A stretch of DNA of 64,000 bases from a bacterium (GCA_030430075.1 JAUIGN010000029.1:34790-98789), one strand, 5' to 3'; numbered from the stretch's first letter, positions 28,130-38,600 are shown. Notes: generated by a model not told the origin, from the letters alone. Made by a program: numbers and translations.

Positions 28130-30556
28130 CTAATAGGAAAGTTCCGTCCCGGCGTAGAAGTTGATGCCTGGTTGAAAGACGGCGTTGCCGTTGGGAGAGC
28201 GAAAATCAAAATGCTCTCGATAATTCCGATCACCCAGATTCTCGAACCCGGCGACCCACAGGACGTCCTCGCGCGTTTGCCAGAAGCCGCGCAGGTCGAC
28301 GACGGAAAACCCGGGCGTCGGCGATTCCAAGAGACTCTCGGCAACTCGATCCTGGTTGTCGACCACGCGTACGGAGACTTCGATTCCCCACGCCGAGTCT
28401 CCCGCCTGTTGATGGATACGCAGCCCAAGACGCGATTCCAGCGGCGCGATGCTTGGAAGCGGTTCCTGTGCGCCGCCTGCTTGCTCGCTGAAGAAGCCGC
28501 GCGGCAGGCCCGGCACTCGGACGCTGGGCACACCTTCTGAACCGGATCGTGTGGCGAAGTCGCCGTTGCGGGTGTGATCGCGACCTTCCACGTACTTGAA
28601 CGTGGCAAACGGTGTCAGCCACGGGGCAATATCGACTTCGGCATACGCCTCGGCCCCGGCGAGTGTCGCGAACGGGGTATTGACATATTTGAGACTGACC
28701 TGCTCGACGATGTCAGTGGAACCGTTTGAATGGGCCATCTCTAGATTCTCGAACGTAATGTAGTCCCACGCCCAGGAATAGAAGCCCCTAGCGCCGGCAC
28801 GGGCCGGCCCAGCTTCGTAGTTCAGCGATAGGTCAAGCTGCAACAGACGCTCTTGATCCAGTCGCGGGTCTCCCGTGACTGCATTCAGACCATTTTGCAG
28901 CAAGTACATGAACGGTTGTGCCGCGTACAGCTCCGTCAATGTCGGAGCACGCTCGGCATACCCGGTCCCGATCATCGCTGCCCAGTTCGCATCGAATTCG
29001 TAATCGGCCGTCAGGTACGCGGACCACTGTCCGAACACTCGCTCATAGTCTTCTGTGCCCACGACTTCCGCGTAGGTTGCCTGGGGCGATGCCAAGCCAA
29101 CCAGGGTCGTCGCCAGCGCATCATCCTGGACGTCCGCATGGGTCAGGTCACCCCGCGCGCCGGCCCGGATGACCAACCGCTCATTGAGTGGATTCCGGTG
29201 AGCCAGAAACAGGCCGGGATTGACGCTGGTCGAGTCGGGGATTGGCGAATTGCGGTCCCTAAACGGCATGACGAGCCCTGGCGTGGTCTTGCTCGCAATC
29301 TCATTCAGCTCCTGCTTGACGATTCGTGTGTCGACGCCGGCGGTCCACTGCGGGGATTCCTCGTGGCCCCACGTCGTTGCCGTCCGAAAGCCGGTGGACA
29401 TCGAATCGACATCGGTGAAGCTTTCGTCGTTGATCTCATTGAGATACGGGAACTGAAGCCGTTTGCCGGGATCCTGCGCGTTGCCGTTGAACCGCGTGCG
29501 GTTATACCAGGTCTCCACTTCCCACCGATCGCACAGGCGTGGGTCTGAAGCGACGTACTCGACTTCAACACCATCCGTGACGAGACGGTCCAAATCGAAA
29601 GCGTAGCCTGGATACTGAACGTCGCTCTGATCCATGCGGAGGTAGTGGATTTCCAGCCGGCTGTCGGCAGTCAGGTCGCGCCCGCAGGTAACCAGCCAGT
29701 CCCGTGTTTGATAACCGGAGGGTATCTGCGTCTCGTTGCCCGACCTGTAGTCGCCCCCTGTCCCATATCCGTAACTGACCCGCGTTCCCCAATCGGAGTC
29801 GGCGACGCCGACCGTCTGACGACTCGACCACTGATCGCCGTTGGTGTTGTAATCGAGTGCCGTCACGCCAAAGGACTCGAGTCCGTCGTCACTGCGCGGC
29901 GACGGCATCAACTCGAAGTCGACAAAACGATAGCCGGGGCCAAGCCGAGCAGTGTAGGGACCGGGTACGATCACGACATTCTCGATCAGGCGGGAGTCAA
30001 TGCGACTGACCATCGTATCGAGGTCGATCCGGGCAGGAACCCAGTACGACCCGTTGCCACCCACGGTGCCGATCGCACTACCGCGGATGCGCGGGTCATT
30101 GACGACGGCGGCCCGTCGCTGTGTCGTGGCGCTGTGCGTATCCGGCGACTTCTTGATCAGGTCGCCCAGGTCTTTGGCGGGTCGGACGCGGGCCGTACTG
30201 GCCAGCACGATGTCCAGGTTGGAAGCAATCCCGTACAAGCGGGTCTGCGGCAAAATGCTGCGGGGTAAACCCTGTCGAAAACTGGACCAGTAGAATCCCG
30301 AGGCAGCAACCGGCAGCGGGGTCGACAACGGAGCGCGGGAGTCGGGGACGGCGAAGGGAATCGGCGGCTGGATCAAGCTTGCCGGACGAAGCCAATGGTC
30401 GACCGAATCCTCGACGAACCGGTCCACCGGTCCGGATGGACAGCAGTTGGAGGCGGCTTCGCGGTGATGTCCGTTTTCCGTTTGCTGCGCGGCGAGCGGC
30501 CCGGGCGGGGCGAGGAGCAGCAACGGCAGCAGACGCAGCCAATGCCTCCAGCACAT
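28130..30556 (-). CDS. TonB-dependent outer membrane receptor
   Basis: 808 residues from ATG 30556, chosen because AAGGGG lies seven bases before; GTG 30583 is less likely. The signal peptide (about 1-22) ends LAAQQ. A plug domain lies at about 105-215: DLGDLIKKSPDTHS as the region preceding the conserved plug, then NDPRIRGSAIGTVGGNG, RIDLDTMVSRIDS and ENVVIVPGPYTARLGPG. The rest alternates aromatic beta strands (YGYGTGGDYRSG, WDYITFENLEM) and ends in NLGDRNYREHFD ... NFYAGTELSY, a typical barrel C-terminus with a terminal aromatic. Such receptors import siderophores, cobalamin, metals or glycans using TonB energy. The substrate is unknown and no cobalamin element was recognised upstream. It sits downstream of the sigma factor/kinase pair, separated by 414 bases. 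Confidence 0.9.
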   Translation of the reverse strand: MCWRHWLRLLPLLLLAPPGPLAAQQTENGHHREAASNCCPSGPVDRFVEDSVDHWLRPASLIQPPIPFAVPDSRAPLSTPLPVAASGFYWSSFRQGLPRSILPQTRLYGIASNLDIVLASTARVRPAKDLGDLIKKSPDTHSATTQRRAAVVNDPRIRGSAIGTVGGNGSYWVPARIDLDTMVSRIDSRLIENVVIVPGPYTARLGPGYRFVDFELMPSPRSDDGLESFGVTALDYNTNGDQWSSRQTVGVADSDWGTRVSYGYGTGGDYRSGNETQIPSGYQTRDWLVTCGRDLTADSRLEIHYLRMDQSDVQYPGYAFDLDRLVTDGVEVEYVASDPRLCDRWEVETWYNRTRFNGNAQDPGKRLQFPYLNEINDESFTDVDSMSTGFRTATTWGHEESPQWTAGVDTRIVKQELNEIASKTTPGLVMPFRDRNSPIPDSTSVNPGLFLAHRNPLNERLVIRAGARGDLTHADVQDDALATTLVGLASPQATYAEVVGTEDYERVFGQWSAYLTADYEFDANWAAMIGTGYAERAPTLTELYAAQPFMYLLQNGLNAVTGDPRLDQERLLQLDLSLNYEAGPARAGARGFYSWAWDYITFENLEMAHSNGSTDIVEQVSLKYVNTPFATLAGAEAYAEVDIAPWLTPFATFKYVEGRDHTRNGDFATRSGSEGVPSVRVPGLPRGFFSEQAGGAQEPLPSIAPLESRLGLRIHQQAGDSAWGIEVSVRVVDNQDRVAESLLESPTPGFSVVDLRGFWQTREDVLWVAGFENLGDRNYREHFDFRSPNGNAVFQPGINFYAGTELSY

Positions 30557-30681
30557 GCCCGGCCCCTTGGTATTGCAGGCCACATCCGGTCACCTGCTCG
30601 TTACAATCGACATACTCCTCAGCCTTTGATGAATCGTCAAAATCGGCACCGGTTCTTGAGGCGAGCTTGCTAATCCGGGTT

Positions 30682-30701
30682 GTTCATGGACGCATGAACA
30701 T
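30682..30701. promoter_or_regulatory. Inverted repeat upstream of the TonB receptor gene
   Basis: TGTTCATG and CATGAACA are perfect 8-bp arms separated by 4 bases (GACG), about 125-145 bases upstream of the receptor start. The dyad shape suits a dimeric repressor or activator site or an RNA hairpin. No regulator can be assigned. Confidence 0.45.
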
Positions 30702-30765
30702 GTAACGTAACTCGCTGTGCCGACGTTAGTTGCGGGGACATTCGCCAACGCGGCGCGGGTCTCAG

Positions 30766-30832
30766 CCGGAATGCGTTTGTGTCTGCTTTGCTCTGCGATC
30801 AAGGAAACCGGGGCTAACGCCCAACGGCTGAT
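30766..30832 (+). repeat. Dispersed 67-bp intergenic repeat, copy A
   Basis: Aligned by eye without gaps to copies at 34698-34764 (52/67 identical) and 51035-51101 (54/67, opposite strand). The most conserved part is AACCGGGGCT, followed nine bases later by CGGCTGAT. The stretch GGGGCT-nAn-GCCC can form a small hairpin. It lies just after the stop of the TPR kinase gene. Confidence 0.85.
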
Positions 30833-30869
30833 GCATGGTCCTGGGCTGATGCATGGTCCTGGGCTGATG
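30826..30869 (+). repeat. 18-bp tandem duplication at the end of dispersed repeat copy A
   Basis: The unit ggctgatgcatggtcctg occurs twice in exact tandem (30826-30843, 30844-30861), with a third partial start (ggctgatg). It begins inside the conserved CGGCTGAT end of repeat copy A, so the end of that element has been duplicated by slippage. Confidence 0.9.
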
Positions 30870-30970
30870 GCATCGATGGGGTTCTTTGCGAGTCACGTTT
30901 TTGGGGACCTATGGGAGCGCTTAAGCATGTCCCGCGCTTGAGCTCGCGATGGGTTCGGGGCCCTGCCTCG

Positions 30971-33900
30971 TCAGTCGACGGTTTCTACACCGATCATGGT
31001 CCCCGCCTCGCTCCGAATTCGTCCCATGACAACGTCCCGTGGCTGATGTTCCGCCATCCAGGCCGCTCCCTCTTCATAAGCCGCTCGTGCTTCGCCCGGC
31101 TGATCGAGTCGATATCGCACCATGGAGAGAAAGAACCAGTCTCTCGCGTTGGGAATGCCCCGTAGCCGGACGGCTTCTTCCAGCAGCACCAGACTCTCGT
31201 CAATCCGGCCGGCACGGAACTGGGCAGCGGCCAGCGTGTGACAGAACGTGGCGTTTTCGGGAGCGGCATGCCGCGCCTTCGTAGCGAACTCGACCGCCTT
31301 GTCAGGCAGGCGGATGTTGGGATCCGGACACGTCACCAGGAACCAGGCATAGGCGTTCTGGTAGGCGGGAATTGCCGACTGGTCGAGCAGTGCCTGCCAT
31401 GTCTGGCGAGCCGCCAGGAACTTTTCCGCTGCCATACTTTGTTCATCCCGACCGTCAAGCCACAAACCATACTCGTGAAGCACGTGTGCTTGATGACTTT
31501 GATATTCCAGACGCTTAGGCGCCACGTCTCCCAGCGCCGTCAGATTTTTCGTGGCAGCCTCGAAAAGGCTCTTGGCCTGTACGTCGGATGACGTGGCGGC
31601 GAACGCCGCCCAAGCTAAGGCCAGACTGGCGATGACGTCGTGATCGTCGGGACGCTGCCCCTGAAGTGCACGGAAGGTTGTCACCGCCTCCGTCAACACC
31701 GCTTCAGCCTGCGATTGCTGTCCCTCGAGATCACTCAGGGCGACCCCCAAAGCGACGGCACACGTCGCCAATCCACGCCGGTATTCTGGGATGCCATGCG
31801 ACGCAACCAATTCCCGGTACAACGCGAACGGTCTCGCCAGTTGTTCCGCAGCCCTTTTGCTTTCACCCTGATCGATTGCCGCAATACCCAGATTGGTCAA
31901 GGCCTTCGCCAGGTTGGCCCGGTGGTGAGGAACGTCCGGTGCCGCTGCGTGTAAGGCCTGATAGCTGGCCGCGACGGTTCTCAGCGCTTCCTGGAGCTTG
32001 AGCTGTCGACCGTGCAGGCGATGGATGGTTGCCATGGATGTGGTCAGGGAGGCTTGCGCGCTGAGGTATTCCGGTTGGTCGGGCGCCAAGGCGACGAGTT
32101 TCGTCAGGAGCGCCGCCGCGGCCTCGTACTGCTCGATCGCCAACGCGTGCTCCCCGTGTTCTTCGTGGCGCCGCCCCAGTTCGGTCCTGGCGATCGCCAG
32201 CCCATGCCGGAATTCCTGGTTGACCGGATCGGCCGTCGTCAGCTCGCGATACCGTTGAACTGCATCTTCGATCTCCTCCCGTGCCGTGTCATCGTCACCG
32301 GCCTGCGCGAAGGCCAGGCCGCGTTCCAGCCGAGCGGCCGCAATGATCTGGCCGACACGGCCATTGTTGACGGCAAGTGCCGCCAGACGCTGTACTGCCG
32401 CTTCAAACCTGGCTTGCGCACCATCCAGCCGCTGGGCGGACATCATCAGCTGGCCCAGCTTGACTTCCGCGCGGGCGATTTCGATATCGAGCGTCTCGCG
32501 GCCGTACCTACCGCGAAGTTGTTCGAAACGGTCAATGGCCGTCAAGTAGCATTGTTCGGCCTGAGTCAGACTGTCTGGGTCCTCAAGGTTGGCATAGACG
32601 TTGCCCAGCCGGATTTGGCCGCGACCTTGTTCAAACTCCAGATCGACATCGTCGCTCCGCGTCGCGGCCAGGCGTTCGTAGTCGCTCGCCGCTTGCTTCA
32701 GGAGCCGGATGCGCAGCGCCTGTGTGCCCGGGAAGAAGCGCAGGGATTCGCTGGCCCCGGTTACCCAGCGGTCGATCGCTTCTCTCGAGTCGACGTAGCG
32801 AGCGAGTGCTTCGGCGCGCCATCGACTTTCTCGCTCTCTGGCCGCCTCCACCAGCATGGTGGCGACACACAGGGAAAGGATGCCGACCAGCAATCCCGCG
32901 GCGATCGTCATCGTGTGTCTGCGGTTGTTCCGGATCCAGCGGAACATCTTGTCCCGATAGGGTTCTTCGTCCTCATAGGCCCGGGGGCATTCATCGGCCA
33001 ACCACAACTCAACGTCGGCCGCCAGTTCGAGTGCCGTGGCGTACCGATCATCGGGGCACAGGCTCATCGCCTTGCGACAGACCGCATCGAGTGCTGGGGG
33101 CACGGCAGGTGAAACGTCCGCCGGCGCCGAGACGTCACCCGCGTACACGTTCGTCAGCTTTTCATGGCGGCTCGCACCGCTCACGGAGTGTTTCCCCGTG
33201 AGCAAGGTAAAGAGGGTCGCACCCAGGCTGTAGACATCCGATCGTTGGTCAAGGGCGCGCCAGTTTGCGGGCTGCTGACTCGAGGAAAGCAAGTTACCCG
33301 CTTGTTCGGGGCTCATAAACTGCGTGGTTCCCCCGGCGCTGCCGCTGGGCCTCTTCAAGGCAGTGCGAGGTCGAATCCAGCCGTCATCCGCCGCTTGCTC
33401 GCCGCCGATTTCCGCCAACAACTCCGCCAATCCCCAGTCGACGACGAACGTCTCGCCGTACTTGCCGATTCTAATGTTGGCCGGCTTGATGTCGCAGTTC
33501 AACACGCCGCGGCTGTGCGCGAAGGCGATCGTATGGCAGACGTCGATAAAGCTTCGCAAGTAATCGCGCAGGTTGCGTTTCCGCATGCCTCGCCCGTTGG
33601 ACTCGTCCTTCGCCCCATTCCTGCTGCCAGGCCGATCCACCGCCTGTTTTCCTGAGCGATCGTCGGCGTGAAGTGCCGCAATTCCCTCCTGGAGATTGAA
33701 ACCCTCGATCAACCGCATCGCGTAAAACGGCTGACGATGCGACTGCTGGCCACACTCGAATACGGGTGCGACTCCCTTGTGCTCCAGCTTCCCCGTAATC
33801 TGTGCTTCACGGACCAGCATGACCTGCGTGTCAGCTTGGCCGGCATGACCATGAACCATCCGGTTCACTTTCACGGCAACCGGGCGGTCTAGCTGGTCAT

Positions 33901-34504
33901 CATGCGCTTTATAGACGACCCCGATACCGCCGCGGCCCAACTCCTCCCAGTTGAGGTAACGTTCCCCGGCGATCCTGGGCGTGCTGTCTGTTGTCCCGTT
34001 CGACACAGCGGCGTGGTGTTTGTCCGGTGTGGTCGGCTCATCGGCGTCCTCCAACGGCGAATGCCCGCTCGCGGCGGAGGGCACCGGAGTCGGGTCCGCT
34101 TCTACCTGATCAGGCGTGGTCGACTTTCGCGTGGAAGGATCGTTCTGCGTGGAGGACGTTGCTCCGTGCTCAGCGAACGCAGCATCGATGACGCTCGTAT
34201 GACTCGGAAATCGCGACGTGTAGTCACTTTTCTGGGGATGCATCCCATGTTCCAGCCGCGCGTCGAGATCGGCCAGAATGAGTTGCCGTAAGAGCTCGGA
34301 ACTGTCGAAGAAATAATCGTCAATTCGAGGCGGATCTTGGGGATTCCAGGCATCCTCAAACGCATTGCAGATCTCCGAAAGCCGCGAATAGGCGGCAGCA
34401 CGTGTTGCCGGAAGTGAAGGGACCAAGTCCGACTCGTGGCCAGATTCGGCAGGCGCGATTGACTGTTCGGCGTGCGGTCCGTCGTCGCGGGTTGGATTCA
34501 TCAT
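30971..34504 (-). CDS. Ser/Thr protein kinase with TM helix and C-terminal TPR array
   Basis: 1177 residues, tandem ATG ATG at 34504. A low-complexity N-terminus of about 170 residues is followed by a Hanks-type kinase domain (about 181-510). It shows G-loop ELGRGGIGVVYKA and VAVKV Lys. The catalytic loop reads GVLNCDIKPANI with D338 and N343, the Mg loop is VVDWGLA (D356), and GGTTQFMSPEQAG follows. The usual His-Arg before the catalytic Asp is Asn-Cys, and DFG is DWG. This makes it a non-RD kinase that may not need activation-loop phosphorylation. A TM helix (about 533-553) leads to an extracytoplasmic or TPR-rich region (about 600-1150, many A-x-x-Y-x-A-L units). It is preceded by an ECF sigma factor, a pairing known in planctomycetes, so it may control that sigma factor by phosphorylation. 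Confidence 0.93.
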   Translation of the reverse strand: MMNPTRDDGPHAEQSIAPAESGHESDLVPSLPATRAAAYSRLSEICNAFEDAWNPQDPPRIDDYFFDSSELLRQLILADLDARLEHGMHPQKSDYTSRFPSHTSVIDAAFAEHGATSSTQNDPSTRKSTTPDQVEADPTPVPSAASGHSPLEDADEPTTPDKHHAAVSNGTTDSTPRIAGERYLNWEELGRGGIGVVYKAHDDQLDRPVAVKVNRMVHGHAGQADTQVMLVREAQITGKLEHKGVAPVFECGQQSHRQPFYAMRLIEGFNLQEGIAALHADDRSGKQAVDRPGSRNGAKDESNGRGMRKRNLRDYLRSFIDVCHTIAFAHSRGVLNCDIKPANIRIGKYGETFVVDWGLAELLAEIGGEQAADDGWIRPRTALKRPSGSAGGTTQFMSPEQAGNLLSSSQQPANWRALDQRSDVYSLGATLFTLLTGKHSVSGASRHEKLTNVYAGDVSAPADVSPAVPPALDAVCRKAMSLCPDDRYATALELAADVELWLADECPRAYEDEEPYRDKMFRWIRNNRRHTMTIAAGLLVGILSLCVATMLVEAARERESRWRAEALARYVDSREAIDRWVTGASESLRFFPGTQALRIRLLKQAASDYERLAATRSDDVDLEFEQGRGQIRLGNVYANLEDPDSLTQAEQCYLTAIDRFEQLRGRYGRETLDIEIARAEVKLGQLMMSAQRLDGAQARFEAAVQRLAALAVNNGRVGQIIAAARLERGLAFAQAGDDDTAREEIEDAVQRYRELTTADPVNQEFRHGLAIARTELGRRHEEHGEHALAIEQYEAAAALLTKLVALAPDQPEYLSAQASLTTSMATIHRLHGRQLKLQEALRTVAASYQALHAAAPDVPHHRANLAKALTNLGIAAIDQGESKRAAEQLARPFALYRELVASHGIPEYRRGLATCAVALGVALSDLEGQQSQAEAVLTEAVTTFRALQGQRPDDHDVIASLALAWAAFAATSSDVQAKSLFEAATKNLTALGDVAPKRLEYQSHQAHVLHEYGLWLDGRDEQSMAAEKFLAARQTWQALLDQSAIPAYQNAYAWFLVTCPDPNIRLPDKAVEFATKARHAAPENATFCHTLAAAQFRAGRIDESLVLLEEAVRLRGIPNARDWFFLSMVRYRLDQPGEARAAYEEGAAWMAEHQPRDVVMGRIRSEAGTMIGVETVD

Positions 34505-34809
34505 GGTCGTGACCTGGAGTGTGCCAATCGTTGTCGCTGAGCGGCCTTGCAGCGGGCGGCTTGCACGAGGATCTTACGGAGCTTCCGTGTTTCGCCAAAT
34601 GCATGGTGGCGGCCTACGTGAACAAACAACCATTCGGTGCAAGCCGCCGTGCCGCATTTGATTGCGGTAGCCGTACCCAAGACGTCGCGCAGATCAGGCG
34701 GAACGCGTTAGCATCCGGTTTGCCCGGCGATCCACGAAACCGGGGCTTAAGCCCTTCGGCTGATTACTCATCCCCGGTTAGCTCGCTGTTGGTCCGAGGT
34801 CCGGTCAGC
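34505..34809. other. Spacer between sigma factor and kinase, carrying dispersed repeat copy B
   Basis: 305 bases. Apart from repeat copy B (34698-34764) nothing gene-like is visible. The spacer is long for an operon, so the kinase may have its own promoter. Confidence 0.5.
34698..34764 (+). repeat. Dispersed 67-bp intergenic repeat, copy B
   Basis: 57/67 identical to copy C and 52/67 to copy A by ungapped hand alignment. Here the hairpin core is a perfect palindrome, GGGCTTAAGCCC. It lies between the ECF sigma factor stop and the kinase start. Confidence 0.87.
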
Positions 34810-35403
34810 CTAGGGGTTAAACGCGGTTTCTGACCAGGTCAGCCGAACCGCCTTGAGCTGTCGTTCGACCCTCCGTAGCGGGCAGCGCCTTTCCGCGGCG
34901 ATCTCCCTGTTCTTCCAGCCTTCCAGCTTCATCACGGCGACTTCACGGTGGTCTTCATCAAGTTGCTCCAAGAGTTGTTCCAGGCACTCCTGGGACTCTG
35001 CCTCGAACTCCGGAGTCGGTCCGTTGCCGACAATCTCTTCAATGGTGTGCCTGCCGCGAATCCCGGCTTCACCGACGACACGCCCCGCCCCCCGCTTCTG
35101 CGCTTTGCTGCGTGTCCCGTAGTCGGCTGCCTTTCGCGTGGTGATCACGACCAGGAGCCGCCACAGGTTGTCTCGGCTCTTCAAGTCGTGAAACTTTTCG
35201 GCCTGCAGCCCGGCCCAAAAGCTGGCCATCGCACTCAGTGCGGCATCTTCACCATCGGCGTCACGCACGAACTGCTTGTTGAGCTTCTTGCGGGCCAGCC
35301 CCACGAGCCGGTGGAAGTATCGCTCCCACAACGCCGACAACGCCAGCTCATCACCGGCCTGGGCACGTGTGATAAGCTGTGTGATCGAACCCGGTTCCTC
35401 CAC
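34810..35403 (-). CDS. ECF-type RNA polymerase sigma factor (planctomycete ECF, sigma70_ECF group)
   Basis: About 197 residues. I place the start at GTG 35403, six bases after AGGGGG; the TTG just upstream is too close to that site. Region 2 is at about 8-80: AQAGDELALSALWERYFHRLVGLARKKL and DAALSAMASFWAGL, with the aromatic-rich helix typical of -10 binding. Region 4 is at about 125-190: LEQLDEDHREVAVMKLEGWKNREIA, then an HTH with RRVERQLKAVRLTW. The linker RSKAQKRGAGRVVGE is characteristic of this planctomycete family. It is divergently transcribed from the giant subtilase and upstream of a Ser/Thr kinase. No anti-sigma factor is present, so control through the kinase is plausible. Confidence 0.92.
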   Translation of the reverse strand: MEEPGSITQLITRAQAGDELALSALWERYFHRLVGLARKKLNKQFVRDADGEDAALSAMASFWAGLQAEKFHDLKSRDNLWRLLVVITTRKAADYGTRSKAQKRGAGRVVGEAGIRGRHTIEEIVGNGPTPEFEAESQECLEQLLEQLDEDHREVAVMKLEGWKNREIAAERRCPLRRVERQLKAVRLTWSETAFNP

Positions 35404-35676
35404 CAAACACCCCCTTGCACGTCAACACAAGTATTCACGACATGACTCCGTTATACCCTGGATTCAGTGTCAAACAACGAGATTTCACTTGTTGCAGGTG
35501 GGTTGGGCGGGTGAATTGCCCGTTTGCGGATAGGATCCATAGCAGTTCTAACTTTTGTTGCAATCGATGGATGGCCGATTGAAGATGTCTTCCTCGGGGG
35601 AAGCGAGCGGCGGCGAAGTGGACGGCCAAGTCACAGCAGGACGCACTCACGTTTCGCAGGCTAACCGGAGCGGGCG
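35404..35676. promoter_or_regulatory. Divergent promoter region between ECF sigma factor and giant subtilase
   Basis: 273 bases with no gene. An inverted repeat CAATCG / CGATTG (35561-35566, 35576-35581, 9-base spacer) lies about 95 bases before the subtilase start. The region is less GC-rich than the flanking genes. I could not assign -35/-10 boxes with confidence. Confidence 0.4.
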
Positions 35677-38600
35677 ATGAAGCATAAGCAGACGAAGTGG
35701 TCGAACCGTCGGCGGCGGAAGAGCGGTCCACCATGGAACCGGAAGCCGCGGTGTGAGAAGCTCGAGTCGCGAATCGTCCTGACGGGCCCGTGGGATGGTG
35801 CCGGAGCGAACGTCGACTCGCCATGGTCCGGGACAAGCGACCTGATGCCCTCCGCCATGATCGTCGGACCGCAGGACGTTTCGCCGGTTGCCGGCGTGGA
35901 TGTGGAAGCTCCGGCGACGATTCAGCAGATGCATCTTGGAAGGCACGCAGAGCGACGCGTGCGCCGAAATCTGCCGCTTTCGCAGCGCGCTGATTCGTGG
36001 GCCTGGTTCGAGTCCTTCACCGACGTGCCACGGATCGCGGTTGCGAAGTTGGAAACTGTATCGACTGGCGTTGTTGATCCGCTTGTGGTCGGGCCGCGGA
36101 TGGCGGCCAGCGAATGGATTGTCCAATTGACCGATGACGCGGTCGATTCCTTGAGCTCCTTGTCTGCGGCCGGCGAGTTGCTCGGCTCGGCTGCCGCCAA
36201 CTTCCGAGTGATCGCAGGACTCGGAGCACCCGGTTCTTTACTCGTCCGCGCGACGGCGTCGGATGACCTCGATGTTCGCGCGGCGCTGGAGGCCAGCGGG
36301 TTTGTCCAGCGATTTGGCCGTAACGCGATCGTCGAGGGACAACGAACGCCCGATGACCCGGAATATGAAGGCGGCCTCCTGCGCGGACTCAATCAGATCA
36401 ACGCCGCGACGGCCTGGAATGAAGCAACCGGCAGCCCATCAGTCGTCGTCGGTGTCGTCGATGGAGGCATCGACGTAACGCACCCGGACCTGTTTCTCAA
36501 TGTCTGGCTCAACCAGGGAGAAATCCCGCCGGCACTCCGTGCGCAACTGACCGATATCGACGGCGATGGTCTGATCACGTTTTACGACCTGAACAATCTC
36601 CGCGTGACCGACACGTCGATATTGGTTGGCTCGACCGGCGTAGCGGCCTCGACGGCAGAGATGACGACCAACACGCCTTTCGCAACCGGAGCCAATGCGA
36701 CGCTGGTGAGAGATAAAAACGCCAACGGGATCATCGATGCGCTCGACCTGCTGGACGACGTGAATTGGTCTGATGGTCGGGACAATGACGGAAACACCTT
36801 CTTCGACGATCTCGTTGGCGTCAACTTCCTCAGTGGCAGCCATGATCGGCTGCCGAGCAATCGACCTTTCGACGTCCTCGGTCATGGCACGCATGTGGCA
36901 GGAACGATCGGTGCCGTCGGCAATAACTCGTACGGCGCAGTCGGCGTCAATTGGCAAACGTCACTGATGTCGCTGCGCATTCTGGACAACAACAACCAAT
37001 CGGATTCGGCGGCGGCGATTCGCGCGATCAACTACGCCAGCCAGATGCGCGCTGACCTGGCGGTCGGCGACCACGACCGCGTGGAAGCCGGTGCAAACGT
37101 GCGGGTACTGAACAATAGCTGGGGACAGCCGGGGGGATACGACCAGGCCCTCGACGTGGCGATTGCCGAGGCAGGCACCGAGGGAATTCTGTTCGTCGCG
37201 GCGGCCGGAAACGGTAACATTCTGGGCAACGGCGTCGACAACGATACGACGCCGTTCCATCCAGCCAGCTACGCGGCTGCGAACGTGATCGCTGTTGGGG
37301 CCCTGTCGGGAACTGCCGATGGGTTGGCACCCTTCAGCAACTTCGGGGCGGATTCGGTCGACCTCGCTGCCCCCGGTGTTGGCGTTCGCAGTACACTGCC
37401 CGGCGGTCGGTTCGGTACGGCCAACGGAACGAGCATGGCGGTGCCCCACGTTGCCGGGGCGGCGGCGCTGATCTGGTCAGCATTCCCAGAGGCGACACTG
37501 GCCGAGGTGAAACAGGCAATTCTGGGCTCTGTCGAACCACTTCCCGGAGGAAGTCATGTCTTGTCAACGGCCGGCCAGCTGGACGCCGGCGCAGCGATCC
37601 AGGCAGACGTCTTCGCGCCGGCCGCACGACTTGTTGCCTCCGAAAATATCACGACAGCGGGAGGAACATCCACGGAGTTTACCGTGGAATACAGCCATCG
37701 TCGTGGTATCGATATCGCGACGATCGGCGACGACGATGTGCTGGTGACTCGCCAGTGGGGACCGGCCGATCAGGTCACTCCGACCTTGAAAGCCGGCTCC
37801 ATCGTTCAACGCGCCAACACGGTGACGGCGACCTACGTCATGGCCGCGCCCGGTGGACACTGGGACCCGCTGGACTTCGGTAGCTACCAGATCACAACCG
37901 TCGCAGGGGGTGTTGCCGCCGGAGGTGGCAGCCAACCGGTTGAAGCCCGAGAGTTGGGCTCTTTCCGAGTGCGTATCGAAGATCCCACGGTGTTGTATGT
38001 CGACAGTTTCGCCGATGAACCGGGAACAGGCTCGCTCCGCGACGCGCTCATGACGGCCAACGCCGCCGGGGCCCCTCGGACGATCATCCTGGAAGCCGGC
38101 CGATACACGATTGACATCCCCCACGTCCCCGATCCGGCGTCAACCTTCCCCACGCCTGATCCGGCCCTCTTTTGTGCAGCCCCGGTTCACACGACCGGTT
38201 GGTCAGGCGAGACGACGGGCGACTTCGATGTCACCGGCTCGGTTACCATCGTCGGTGACCACAACGACCGAACGGTCATTGACGGGCAGCAATTCGACCG
38301 TGTCTTCAAGGTGCATCCGGGCGCGTCGCTGGACCTGGCGCGCGTAATGATCACTGGGGGCGACTCGCCTGCGGATCAAGGAGGAGGCGGAATTCTGTCG
38401 GCGGGAACCCTCTCGATGCGCGATTCGCTCGTGCAGGGAAACACGGCACTTGGCCAGTCAGCCTTGGAGCCGATTCGTGGCGGCGGCGTTGCGGCTTGGG
38501 ACGGTTCCGCGGAGTTCTCGCGCACCTGGATCACGGAGAATGAGAGCAACTACGGCGGCGGCGTCTTTTACTGCGACACGGCAGGCGGCACGATTTCACA

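Larger units (their letters stand above)
30557..30970. other. Intergenic region upstream of the TonB receptor
   Basis: 414 bases between kinase stop and receptor start, same strand. It contains dispersed-repeat copy A and an 18-bp tandem duplication (listed separately). An imperfect inverted repeat (tgttcatggacgcatgaaca) lies at about 30682-30701: TGTTCATG/GCATGAACA-like arms around a short loop, a possible operator or hairpin. No gene was seen. Confidence 0.45.

Noticed and set aside
27569..28540. Small frames on both strands in the gap before the TonB receptor
   Set aside because: Basic, low-complexity composition, no ribosome site and no family resemblance; partly antisense to the receptor gene.
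30557..30970. Cobalamin or other metabolite riboswitch upstream of the TonB receptor
   Set aside because: I looked for the conserved B12-box and related words and did not see them. Only a dyad and repeats are present.
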